Shown piece by piece: positions 1 through 12,688 of a DNA stretch of 64,000 nucleotides. The stretch covers positions 248,001 to 312,000 of the forward strand of contig VWPU01002095.1 of NCBI GenBank assembly GCA_013398955.1, in the 5' to 3' direction. Numbering within the stretch: position 1 is the stretch's first letter; the number at the start of each line of letters is the position of its first letter. The DNA comes from Callaeas wilsoni (lineage: Eukaryota > Chordata > Aves > Passeriformes > Callaeidae). Both the position numbers and the translations under genes were made by a program. A model generated the notes under the pieces. That model did no database searches, was not told the origin of the DNA, and saw only the letters and a program-made list of their open reading frames with translations.

Positions 1-1613
1 AAAAGAAGATGAAAAAGAAGAGAAGGACAACCTCTGCTCTGATGTTGTAGCTCATGTGATCAGCAAAGAACAAATGGTGTTTTGGAATTGATGAACTAGT
101 TAAGAGATACAGGCAATAGCTGAGGGATTCAGATGTACCTACAAAAGATAGGATAGTACTTTTCCTTACAGATCAGGTCAGACTGGAGGTGGAGAAGGAT
201 TAGGTGTGCTTCCAACTGCATTGGTTTTTGTAACCTCAGAATGAGGGGTTGCTTCTGTCTCCAAGTTAATCAATTTTGTAGTTTTCACAACACTGCTGCA
301 TGTTTCCACCAGGTTTGCAGATCTTAGTTTGCCTTTAATGCTCTTATTCTTAATGAAGTTGAGTAGATCTGTGTGTTTCTCTTGGCATCCCAGTGTCACT
401 CTAGATGCTGTGTAGGTCTGCGTAGGTCGTGATTGCTTCAGAGCTGGCCTCATCTTTGAGATAAGTAAGAGGCAAGAGCTTCTCAGTTGCCAATCTCCTT
501 AACATTAGAATGAAATGCTACTCAAAGTGTGTCTCTGTTGGAGACCCCATGCTCTTTTTCAGGCTTTTGATCACCATGAAGTAATTCATTTAGATGTCAG
601 AAAGGTTAATTAATATATCACTGAAATTAACATGGACACTGTTCAGTTGTAAAACTATTGCTCTGTGTACTATCCAGGCTCAAGCCTTGCTATAATGTTT
701 ACTTTTTGCTCTCAGTCAAGAATTTCTTCCAGCTGTAAAGGGGAAAGCATTATATGGTTTACATTTCTATAATTAAAGTTTGAACACACAACTATAGATA
801 TGGGGTCTTAGGGACATCATGGAACATCAGGAATTTATGGACATTAAAAATTATTTTAACTCATTAAACCTTTCTCTCATATTCTGGAGAACTACTTAAG
901 TTCCATCTATTAATGCCTTCTCTTTGTGTAGAAATGCAAAACACTTTGTGAAACGAGTGAATTTTACCTGTTGTTTAGGCAAGGGTAAGGTGAACCAAAG
1001 AAAACCAAACTTGATAGCAATTTCTGCTACCTTTGATAAGGGGCCTGATTTTGTGTGTGCTTTCAGCAGTGGATCAATTGGGCACTGCAAATACTTCATA
1101 AGTTATCAAATTGCTGCCCAAGTCTGGTGCAGAATACTGGGATGGAGATTATTGACTGAACATCTACGTTATGTCAGAAATGTCTGTGCCGTAGCATGTT
1201 GAGAGCCACTACAATCTTGGCAAAGGAAAGTCAAGTATCCTGGGAGCTATCCTTGCGTAAGATGGTTGCCAATAATTCATTCTTCTACTGTAATAAATTA
1301 AACCATGTCCACATTGGGCAGTGGAGAGGGGAGCAGGGAGGAAACATTGGAACGTGATTTTTAATATGAGTGGCTCTATAAATAAATTTGTATACAGAAT
1401 TCACAAACTGCAGGAAAAAACAGCATACATGGTCAGAAGCCATGTTCTTGCAATTGAGGCATCTCTTGGACTTCCAGAAAGACATAAACGCATTGGGAAT
1501 TATCCTGCAAAGTGTGAAATGCCAGGCAGAAGATTCATGTAGTGAGTGGTTTCAAGAGAACACACAGAAACCAAAAGCAAGGAGGATGTAGTGAAAATGC
1601 CTGTATAGAAAAT
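1..1613. other. Unique non-coding DNA, no gene recognised
   Basis: Only short open frames (under about 100 codons) occur here on either strand, and none resembles a family I know. No repeat is obvious. The sequence is ordinary AT-rich vertebrate non-coding DNA leading up to the CR1 tail. Confidence 0.6.
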
Positions 1614-1687
1614 ATGACTAGATCAGCTGGGATTAAATGAGTCCAGAGGGCCATTACAACCTCAGTCATTCTATAATTCTCTGATCA
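1614..1687 (+). mobile_element. CR1 LINE, 3' tail fragment
   Basis: The stretch reads like the last bases of a CR1 retrotransposon in sense orientation. There is a degenerate gactagat...gag block, then a block resembling the CR1 run of 'ggtcccttccaacctcag' (here ccagagggccattacaacct), then cattctataattctctga. That last part corresponds to the imperfect octamer repeat that ends CR1 elements. CR1 elements are LINEs that are usually 5'-truncated and end in short octamer repeats instead of poly-A. Only about 75 bases are recognisable, so the copy is short and old, and its upstream limit is uncertain. Confidence 0.6.
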
Positions 1688-4600
1688 TTATGTAAGTTGG
1701 ATGCAACTCTTTTCTTAAAATTAGATATATCCCACATGTCAGATATTTTAAGATTCAGCTTGTCATAGTGCTGTGTCTTTAAAAAGACAGTTCTATACCA
1801 GTACAGACACATTAGAGTCATCTTCTTGGTTTTTAATATACTCAGGTTAGGTATAGAAGTGTGATATATATGCTTTGGTGTACTTCTTACTTCGTCTCTC
1901 TGGCACAGTTAATAATCTCATAGATATCATTTCCCACTAATAAAGTTAGATGCTGGTAATAAGGATTGAATTGCCTTTTTTTTTAAAAATCATTGTTAAA
2001 TGCTTTATAACTCATGCTTATAAAAATGCATTGGATTGACACATACTGTACAAATTTGTTTGTTTTTTTTTTGTTTTGTCTCAAGAGAGGGCTGTATTTT
2101 TTATTAAAATCAGAAAAGTCTAGAAGAAATAAATGTGGAGTTTGTTGTTTGGATTTTTTACTTTAGTTTTTCTAAGAGATCTGAAGTGTCATTCATATGG
2201 TGAGTGCTCATGTAATGAGAATAGTGTGAATTGAATCCAAAGTTGTTTATATTTTCTGAAGTTCTGAAGTGCACAGTGCAATGGTAGTTATAATGAACCT
2301 TGTCTTACAGGGAACTTACCCTGTAGATAGCAGAGAGAGTGGACAGATTTGCTTGAGCCATGCTGCACTACTCTAGAAGGATCTGGATTTTTTCTGATGA
2401 TCTCATTGGACCAGCTACCATTGAGATGAATGAAAGGAATTCCTTGGCAAAATGAAATACAATAATTTTTTTCTAGCATTTTCATGCCTTTGTCTGAGTC
2501 TCCATCCTATGACTTCTTTCTCTGGGAGTGAGGCTTACATTAGCATTTGCAAGAAGTCTGATTCAACTGAAAGACTTGAGCCTATAAATATTTGCAGTTC
2601 CATAGCTATGTCTGTGATACCAGTGTATCCTTTCCTACTTCTCAAATTATTGCATCCAGGAACAGATTGCTGAACAATTCTTTAAATTACTTCTGAAAAA
2701 GTACACACACAAGGTACCTTTTATCAGAGTCCTAATATTTCTGTTCTGCATCTTAAAACCATGTTTTCAAATACAGTGGAATTCCTTGAAGCCATATATT
2801 AAGAAGGGAAATTATACTAATTCAGTAGGATAAGAGTCATCTTGCTCTACACTTTTTGAAACTTTATTGTGGTTTTTAGAAATAGCTGAGGGGAGGAATG
2901 AATAGTCACTCTCAGCAGAGAATATCTGAGTTTGAATTCTCTGGAACAGTCCAGTGCTGTTGAATAACCATTTCTGTTTTCCTCTGCATGTGAGGTAAAG
3001 TATGTATGTCCATTTGAGGGCCATGAGGATTTAATTTACCTTTTAGAAGTAAGATTTATATATTTATTTATAAGAGAAGAAAAATTATTTTAGAATGTCT
3101 TTTTTCCAGAGGTAATGGCTAGAAGTAATATGCAACTTTCAAAGGCAGCTAGACTATCATGCTCTTTTACAGTACAGTGTATAGAGTGCAAATTACCTGT
3201 AAATTAAACACTTTTGGAAGTAAGATAACTACACACAAATAAATAATTAACTTGAAAACTTCTTAATACGTGTTTTGTGCAGTGGCTTGGATTTTGGAGG
3301 GGAAGCAGTGAGGTTAGGTTACACAGTTGTGAGCCTGGTTGCTGATTAACTGTGTTAGAGGAATATTCCGAAGCTGAACACTACTTATAAATCCCCTTAT
3401 GTGTGTCAGTGGCTCTGCCACTACAAAGACTTGCATATATGCTTAATACTGTGCCATGGGAGCATTCCCCTCGAGGTGACAACTCATACTGAGTGAAATC
3501 AAGGGTAATTGTTAATATTTTCAGGCTCAGGTTCTGTTTGAGAAGCTCAGTATGTACATGTACATATGCAAACACTGTCATGTGTTGCATTTTAAAAATG
3601 ACTGTTTATAGCTGACTGGTATTTTTTCTGTGCTTTTTGCCAGGTTCTTCACATTTATATTAGTCTATAGCAACACTGGCAGTGGAAAGTTTGTGTATCT
3701 TAAACTAAGCTGGCTGCTAACAAAGGAAGTTTTTAGATTATCTAGTAACCTGCTACCCCTATTAGCTAAAATCATCTTGTACTAACTCTCAATAGACTTT
3801 TGAGGGAAGCACAATATACCCAGGCCATTGCACAAGATTTTATTAATCTGAATTCTCTTTCCACCTCTGCACAGAACTGGAAAGCTTCAATGGCCATGGA
3901 AAGACTCTGAGTATCTGCTTCAAACCCTGCTCCCTGACCTGAAGGTCTTACAGGCAGATTTTGCCTCTGGGAGGATGCATGTTACCCTTTCCGTCCTGCA
4001 TTGATAGCTCTTCTAGGGCCATCAGCTGCTTCTTCCAGAGAAGCAGAGCATCTGGAGGGTTTTTTACAACTTGGAGAAGCATTAACTCTGAGAAGTTATT
4101 TCTGTTGTTTGAAGTACGGCTACTCCCTGGTACTGTCATCTTCTCACCCATGGGAACATGACCTCATGGAAAAGCGTGTGTGGGCTCAGTGTCATCATTT
4201 AAGCATGTCAGAGAACTGTTGTTTTTCACCCTGCACTCCACTCCTGTTACCAGAGAGGAACACTGAGCTCATAATCGGTAACAGAAATCTTGTTTGATGC
4301 TTCTGTTAATAAACATTGCACTGAGCGAAGTTTATTGTCCCTCTGATGCAAGGCATCCTCTAACACAATGAAAGTGCAGCTAGCAGATGCGTGCCACACC
4401 ACGCAATTCCTTACAAATGCATCCTTAAATTTTTTCAAGTTTTAGAGTGGAAGCTAAGCATTCCCCTTTCATTGGAAGGAAGAAGATGTATCTGATTTAG
4501 AATGACTGGAGTAGTAAGTCATGGGCAGAATGATGGATCTGAGATATACTTGAAGGGATAATTGTACACAACCAGTAAAGCTGGTAAATATTTAAGGGTC

Positions 4601-6332
4601 ATGGGTTAAATGTCAGAGCCACAGTACTTGAGCTCAACTCCATAAAGTATCAAGAATGACTGGTAATTAAATCCAGGGTATATTTCACCAAAGGGAAATA
4701 AATTTGACAGCTAACAACCAATACTGGATTACCACCTCTCAGAGGTTAGGGATCATGCTAGTAATTGTAGGTGGTTTACAGTTGTTAACATAATAGTAAT
4801 AGGTAGAATGATTGCTTACTCATAGACATCACAATACCAAGCAAGACTGAATCTTCTGTATGTTAAAGAGAAAAAGAAGTCCCCCCAGTCATTACAGTGA
4901 CTTCATTTTATTTCACTCGGCCTTTTGCTGTTTAAAATAAACATCCTTAGGCTATTCCTGCTCAAATCTCAAAAGTGAAGGTAATTGTGATACAATGTCC
5001 TCAACTCTTCCCTGAAGATAAATGTAAGGAATATTTAAAGTTGTAATAAAAAAGTGGCTTTGTATTTTTCTGAGTTGTTTTACATTTAGAAATCAACATG
5101 GACAAATATGTCTGCATTTAAGGATTGCGACAAACTCCTTTTTTTCCCTACTCCCGCACCCAAGATGGTTTTTACCACTGAATAATCCTGTCTTGATTAA
5201 GCTCTCCTTGGTGGTCTGCTAAGGTCTTGCTTTTATGGAACATTTTAGCCAAAATTTTCAAGGTACACTTAAAACCGTGGTTGATAATTAATGTGATTTC
5301 ACATACTGGAAACTGGTGCACAGATCTGATGCAGGATTTGTTAATTGCAAAATCTCCTATGTTGTGTTTCATGTGATCACCTAACCTAGACACCAATTTC
5401 TTCTTACCAGGACTCAGTAGTTTATATGTTTCTCAGCAGAAGGAGGTGCTTAGCACAAGCTCTGGCTAGAGAAAAGATTCATTTGCAAGATTTGACAGCA
5501 GATGTGGGGACATTATTTAATATTGGAACAGAGCACAGAGCTTTAAAAATGTTTAATCAAGTAGTCTCATTATTTTGAGAAGCTCGTAAGAGAAAATTCT
5601 CTGTTCCTGCCTGCTCTCGCATTGACTCCAGTTCATTTGGAATTTTGCATCATCAAGAGTTTATTGTAATCATGTAATCATGCAGAGAATGGTATATTTG
5701 GGTGCAAGAAGCATAATTTTTCACAAGTATGACAAATAGGACTTAATAATCTTCAGGTCCAAGAGGAGGAATGCAAACTGGGTGAAATTCATGTAATCAT
5801 AAGTAATTGTCAAGCATAAAAAGTTAACCAAAGATATCTGTGTCTAGTGTTGAAAAAGTTCCTGACCCTTTTCAACAGTAGTAAGTATAGTTCTTCATAC
5901 CCAAGGTGGCCAGCAATGGTGGAGATAGGGGAGTGACTTGAAAGCTTGACTGGTGCTTGTAACCAAGTAGGATGTGTTGGTGTTTGACACTGCAGTTCCT
6001 CCTGGCCGCTTGTGCTGCATTGCAGGTCTGCAGCTCCAACTTCGATTCAGTTAACTGGAGTGGTAATCATGTAAGTGGCAGCGAAGACAAAGAAACTTAC
6101 TGTCACCGTGAAGAAATTTAAGTAAAACTCTGTGCGCTTGCAAGTCTCTATAGTTTTTGTCAGAATCCTCCTACTTAATGGTAATAAAAAGGACACAGTT
6201 TACATTTGCTTGCCTCACAGAGCTAAAACTCTTTGGGAACAACAACGTTGACTCAGCTGTGCAAAATGAGGTGACTTGTAACAAACTTCAGCAATTTTAT
6301 TTATTTGTTTAGGGAAATTTTGTTTGGTTTGA
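1688..6332. other. AT-rich non-coding DNA, no gene recognised
   Basis: No coding region or clear dispersed repeat is recognised. Short T-runs occur near 1976-1984 and 2059-2072. Open frames stay below 100 codons and most do not begin at ATG. Confidence 0.55.
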
Positions 6333-7109
6333 GGGTTCTTGGATTTTTTAGTACTTTCCTGTACCAGCAAGCTTTCTGCTGGGACAGAAAGTTTCTTCAG
6401 GTTCCTCAGGGGACAAGTGGGTTTGTTTGAGTGGTCTCCAAGTGACGGCTACCTGTCGTTGACATCAGTACTGCTGTTGCTCACTTGCTGCCTTCATCTC
6501 TTCCTCTTCCTCACTGTTCCTCTCTCTGCTCACCCCCGCCCTTGCCTTTTTCTCCTCTGTGGCCATTCAGCCATGGGCAGTCATAATGCCTGGCACAGCT
6601 CTTGGTTTGTCTTTCAGGTCCTCCTGTTTCCTCCTTCTGAGGCCCAGAAGTTTCCAATGTCTGCAGTCGTTTCAGGTCTTCCTTTCAGAAAGGCAAAAGC
6701 TGCTGTGGAGATCCTGTCCAGACCTGTGGGAAAGTGCAGCCCAGCAATAGCTATTAATACTGTTCCTTTCCCAGTCCTTCTGAAAGGAACTCCCAACAGG
6801 AAGGTTTCAGCACTCTGCACGACTTTGCAGCTTCTCTTTAACTCTTTGACTCCTTCATCATTAAGCTGCCCCGACAAAGCTGCGTTGGCTTTTTTTGCCA
6901 AATGCTCATTGTCTCTTGATATAATTGCTAGCAGAGGTTTGCCATTAAGAGTCTTTACAACAGCATTTTTCCCACTCTTCCCCAGGGAGATGCTAGTAGT
7001 GCTTGATTCAGAGATTCTTGATGTCAGCTTGAATATTTGGAAATATATCTTTAGTGTCATCATGGTTAATAAAAGTGCTTTAAAGGATGGTATCAACAGG
7101 TTAGCTTGA
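6333..7109. other. Unusually open block on both strands, coding status unresolved
   Basis: On + the frame is open from the TGA at 6330-6332 to the TGA at 7107-7109, about 257 codons. The first ATG, at 6573, has G at -3 and G at +4, a favourable initiation context. It follows a pyrimidine-rich run ending in attcag, which resembles a splice acceptor. The + translation has a hydrophobic stretch (LLLLTCCLHLFLFLTVPL) at residues 44-61, but it arises from CT-rich low-complexity DNA. On - the frame is open for 160 codons (7096 to 6614). Its product is richer in Lys, Asn and Gly and looks more like a soluble protein, but it has no motif I recognise. A reduced stop density on both strands can simply reflect the locally higher GC. 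This could be chance, an exon of an unseen gene, or an old retrocopy. I assign no function. Confidence 0.25.
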
Positions 7110-10100
7110 CTTACCAGTAAATGGTCGGGGTGTATGAAAGGGTTTGCATGGTACCCTTCTTGGAGTGTAGTTTGCTTTGCTCCTTGAGGCTTTGCTCTCC
7201 TTCAGCCTACATATGTAACACTAACGGCATACTGCACATGCACTGCAAGGGAAGAAGGGAGCTTCTCATTGCTCTCTGGCAATTGCTGTCAGCTTGTGCC
7301 ATTTTTGACATAGGATAGATATCTGCCTCTTCTGGCATCTCTTATACGAGCATTAATTTAAAAAAAAATAGGGAGAAGAGATTTATGGTTGCTACGTAGG
7401 GTAAGCAATTTGCAGAGATGTTTAATTTTAGACATATTTAAAAGCGCCAAGTATTCATTATATAGCCACTGAAATACTAACACTGCAAGTTCTCTCTAGG
7501 GGCATTTTTTGCAGTTTTTTATGGTTTTCCCCTCTAGGAAACAAAAATAATTTAGCCAGTTTCACTTTTGTTTCTAGACTGATTCTAATCAAGGTCATCC
7601 TAGTTTTTTGTGGCCGGGCAGCACATTACTGCATTTGCACCTTAACATGAAAGTATTTCCTCTGTAAAGCTGAAAAGCCGGGTTTATCCTTCTTATCTGT
7701 GTTTAACATCTGTGCTTATTTGTCACACATAGTTTTAAAAATTATTTCTATGGTTCTGTGGAAAAAATTGGTTTATGATGTAGTCATCAACACAGTTATT
7801 GGTAAAATGTCTGCCAGCAAGATGTTCCCGGTGGTTGTTGTCTAAACAGCAAAAAGAAAAAACATAATAATAGCAGTTTATTTACACATTTCTGCCAGTT
7901 TTTAGTTTAGAATGAATTTTTTTAAATTGTAATGGAAGATACAGGATGGTAGCAGTGCCACAGTGTTGTTATGATGAGAATATCCAAAAAGTGTAACTGT
8001 GATGGAGATTTTGTGTTCTTCCACAATCCTTTCCATCAGAGCTCCCAAGAAAAATAGGATTCCTGCCTAAAATCATGTACCTAAAAAGCACAACTTGAAA
8101 CGCTTCTTCTCTTTTTATTAAAAAAAAAAAAACAAAACCAAAAACCAAAAAACAACAAAAGGCACAAATACATGTTCTTTGTGGAAAACTAAATTATGTA
8201 AGAAAATAAATGCTACTTAAGAGGAAATGTAACAGATGAAGTATAAAGAGTTTTACTTCCTGTATTTTGATTTTTAACCTTTCCCAAACTTTCCCTATTG
8301 TAAAGTTAAAACAAAGTCTTATCAGTGAGTGCCATATAGCAGCAGCTGGAGAGCATTAGAGCCCTCTGTATGAGCTATTCTTCTTCATTACCTTTTTCAT
8401 GACAGCTCTTACTTTGCACACAAAATGTTACTTTGTATTGGAGATTTATGTAATTTTGGTGTCTTCCATTCTGAATTAAAGCATGACTGTGGTGGAAATG
8501 GGGGGTGTACAAGTAGAGTCATTGGAAATTTAAGGAAGAAAAAGCGATGAAATTTAAAATGTTCAGTAAAAAAACCATGCGTTTATACAAGGACTTTAAT
8601 AATTTCCCTTTCACTGGCCCCACCTTGAATCATCCCTTCTCCCTTAATTTCATGTCAGTGAAAGAAGATCATTACTTTGGTTAGTTCAGGGAAGGTGTTT
8701 GATGGCAAGTCTGTTTCTGGTTTCTGTGTATATTAAAGTTAAATAATCCATTGGGTGCATTCCTGTTAGAGAAAAAATTGCACACAGTCTTGTTCATTGC
8801 CTGATAAACTGCTGTGATTAATCTTTAACTTCTAATGTTTGTTTAAAATGTCTCTAATTTATTTAAATAGTAATTTAAATTTGGAGCCAGTAGAGTCATC
8901 TGCTACTAGGACAGCATTCAGGCCTGGAGGAATCAAATTACGTCTTGGACTTTTCCTCTAACGGTGCCATAAAGAGCATGGGAATGCTGGAGAAGTGTTA
9001 CCCTCATTCCCTGGGATGAGAAGGCATCAGTTTGTATTACAGCTTCAAATTACTAGATGAGTTCAGGATTTTTCTGATAAAATACGATATCACAGAAAAA
9101 AATGTTGGTTTGTTTCAATCAAACGTTTGCAGGAACATGAAAATGCTGGTGACAGTCAACAAAACAGGTTCGAGTCTTCATTACCACTACCAGTACTGGT
9201 TTTTATAGACCAATGATGCACATATTCAATCTCACATTACAGCGGTCATTTTACCATATTACTGAACATTCTAAAATAGGTTTTTACAGGTCTATTCAAA
9301 AATTTATTCTGTAGGAATAACTTTGCAAGCAATTACTTGACCTTGACCTCCCACATGCCACCTGAAACTTCTGGTCTGTGGTCTGTAGAGCTGCATGCTC
9401 TTTAGTCCAAAAGTTGGAAAATATCTATAGAGAGATATCATAACTCCAGCAAAAAAGATACATGGGTACAACCTGAGCATAGTCCCTAAGGTGTTTAAAT
9501 GACACATCTGAAGGGCTAGGCTTCAAATCGCTGATGTGTTTTCAGTGAACTAGGGATTTAAGAGATGGGTGCTGACTCTCTACATGTGGTTCTGGGATAG
9601 ATCTGTCCTGAGGATGCTGTTTTGGTTTGCGTTCCCTCTAAACTTCAAAAGGCGTAAAGTGGGAAAGTTTTAGCATTGCAGAAAGGTTATTAGTAATAAG
9701 ACAGTGATTTCTCACCCAGATCTGCCAGTTAGCCTTCAAGCTCTTTTGAGTGTGTTTAGAGTTGTCTAATTTTAAATATGCTCTGAGCAAGACCTATTTG
9801 CAGCATGTATTGATGCTGCTGTTAGTCAAAGAGGCCAAGAACAGTAGTGATGTCTTAAGGGGATAACCTTCCCTGGAAATTAACTTCTTTATACTCTCCT
9901 CTGTTTCCATGCAAGTATTCATGTTTGCTGATTAAGGGACCAGACCAGAGGAAGCCTATGGTTGGTATTTCTCATTTGAATGTGTGTTTAGGCTGGTTTC
10001 CTAAGGAAACAAGGCTTAAGCAATCACACTGTTTTTTCTGTGCCTTCCTTCTCCCTGGAGGTTTTTTAACTTGCTAGACAATTTCAAATGAGAGTCTCAC

Positions 10101-12570
10101 AGGTAATTAATTTTCTTCAAGTCTGAAAATCAGTGGCCAGGGAAGGGAGAGGAACTGAAATCAATGCCCCCACTGAGGGAATGGTAAGTACAAGTTAGCT
10201 GTTGTCCTTTCTGTTTAACGGGAGTTGCCCAGTCAGATGACATGCACCTATGCTCTGCCCTGGCTCTGGCAGAGGCTGTCCTTGCCTGGACAGGTGCTGT
10301 AGTGAACTTGAGAAGAACAGGACCTGATGGAGGAGGAAGGAATCAAGCAGCTGAGATGGTGAAGGACATTAAAAATTATAAATCTGGGGGAAGATAGGCA
10401 TTCTTAATTCTGTTGCTCACAGGAAATATTGTTGAAAGAGAGGACTTCACATTAGTGAACTGGGGAGACGAGCATGTCTTATTTATGCTTCATGGAAATA
10501 CTCCTGTCAGCTGTGAGACAATCATACATTTCAAGGCTGTGACAACCTAGCCCACACATGCCACTTGTCTAGTAATTTCTGACTGTAATACTGTAATACA
10601 GACAATACCAGGCAGAGCAGTTATGTTTCCGGTGGCTACATTCTCTCAAGGATAGCAAAAAATACATTTTTAAAAGACTTTTCCTAGATCTTTGGATTTC
10701 TGTGCATCTACTCTCCAGACTACACCCATGCTTTTCAGTTCTGGTTGTTGTGTCATATTTGTTGCATCGTCTCAGGGGTACTTATCTAGTTTAGGCAAAA
10801 TGACTGACAGCTGTCTGTATCTGCCTGTGCTGTCACTTGTTAATACAGAGAGCCAGGCCCTGCAGCACTGTGCACCTGCAAACAATAAACTGTCACCATC
10901 ACAGTGTAATTTTATTTTTTAGCATGTTTTAAAATATGTAATAGTATTTGTATGGCTCATAAAATTAAAGTACATAATACTGTCATCATGTAGAGGTCAA
11001 ATGATCAGTATTGTGTTAGCTTTGCCTTTTTTACACACTACCATTTTTACATTATTCATTTGAAAACTTTCTTCAACAGATGTAGCATGTGTTATGATCT
11101 GATGGCTGCCAAACTCCAGCTGCAGACTTCTTGAGGCCAAGAACCTCTTCTGAAACTCTTTGTCATTTTGAGTTCAGACGTATATTTGAGGACAGTTCTC
11201 CGGCCTTTAAAGGTCTTCAGGGACAAAATCCATAAAGTTAGTAAAGGGTAATCACACCCAAAGAGAGACTTTGAAGTCTGAAAATGTTTCAGTGCAATTC
11301 TGCCCTGTTCCAATTTTAAAAAGAATTAAGTAATTTTAGAATTGCTTGTTCCCTTCTGTCAGGATGTCAATCCTGTGATCCATGCCACTTCTGTCTCTGT
11401 TTGAGTTTTCTCCATTTTATTAAAATTCCTGTCTCAGGCTTTCCTTGCGCTCCATTCTTCATTGTTGTTCAAGGGTGCTTAATTCCTGTTTAGAGGTGGG
11501 ATGAAAACTCTGTCAGCTATGTCTGGGTCTTTTTAGTTGCTGGGAGCAGGTTTTGGACTTTGAGACAGTTCTAAATTGCCCAAAGCAGCTTTTTCTTTCT
11601 GTCACACTTTTGCTGGGACCCATAAATATTTACTCATCAGCCAGGTTTCTTTTGTTTGTCCTGCCATCTCTTCTTGATCCTGGCAACACAGCAAGTGACA
11701 GCTTGAAAAGTTTGGAATGTTAAAAAAAGCTGAGTGGAAACAGGAAGGAAACAGAAAGCCAGAGAGAGTTTGTTTTCTGGTAGGAGCAAGACTCACTGCA
11801 GTCAAAGAAAGTCATTTGGCTTCCAGAACATTCTTCTGGAAACCTGCTTGAATGAAGACAGCAGAATGACAGACATAAGTGACAGTGCTTTCCTACCCAG
11901 AGGGAAAATACAGAGAGATGAACTAAAATAGCCAGCAAAAGCTTTGTGTGCAAGTCAGTTTATATATATGCTAAAGCAACATCAGACCAAGGATGTATCA
12001 GGTTAAGACTCCAGCTGGTCTACAGATGGAGTGAGAAGGATTAGAGAAATGTCCTATCACAGAGGACTGCAAGAAAATCTTGAGAGTAGCTAGTATGAAA
12101 ATACTGAACTTTCAACAGTGTATTAACTATTAATAGGAACTTCCATGCTGGCTCAAACCAGAATTTCATCTTGCTAAACACCCTGTCACTGTCAGAGGCC
12201 AATAATGAAAGCTTGGGAAAAGAGCATAGGAACAAGACAAGCCTATAAGTGGTCCTTCCCAATGTCCACAGTGAGTAAGGTGTGCAGCATCTGTGAATTT
12301 TTCAGAGACTTTGTTTCAGCACTTACGTATGGAATTATATTTCTAAATATCTGTGAGATTTACTGGGAAAAATTGACATAATTGTTTGCAGCCAAGATCT
12401 TGGAAGACTGTCTGAGCAGGGAAAACAGATGTAGGAGCATTATGTGTAAAAAAGATACTATTTTTATCTGGGTGAGATCTCTTTAAAGCCAGTACTAGAT
12501 AATATACATATCTTAAAGAACATTGCACACATGCAACAAATGTTGAATATGAACTGCTGCTTTTTATTCT
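7110..12570. other. Non-coding DNA, no gene recognised
   Basis: Apart from the A-rich stretch at 8120-8160, this is unique-looking sequence with only short chance open frames. Some AT-rich parts with little low-complexity content (for example 8820-8990) could be conserved non-coding DNA, but that cannot be judged without alignment. Confidence 0.5.
8120..8160. repeat. A-rich low-complexity tract
   Basis: A run of 13 A is followed by A/C-rich sequence with aaaacc and aacaac units. No retrotransposed body was recognised upstream, so it is listed as low complexity and not as the tail of an element. Confidence 0.8.
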
Positions 12571-12688
12571 CCTTTTTTTGGGAGGGGTGTTTGGTTTAGG
12601 TTTTTTTTGTGTGGGTGGGGTTTTTTTTTTTGTTTTGTTTTGTTTTGTTGGTTTTTTTTGTTTGTTTTGTTTTGTTTTGTTTTGTTTT
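12571..12688. repeat. T/G-rich tract with (TTTTG)n microsatellite
   Basis: About 118 bases are almost only T and G. Two blocks of repeated tttg/ttttg units are separated by ggttttttttg. The strand asymmetry is extreme: the + strand has almost no A or C. Apparent open frames here give Phe/Gly/Val low-complexity peptides and are not genes. Confidence 0.9.
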
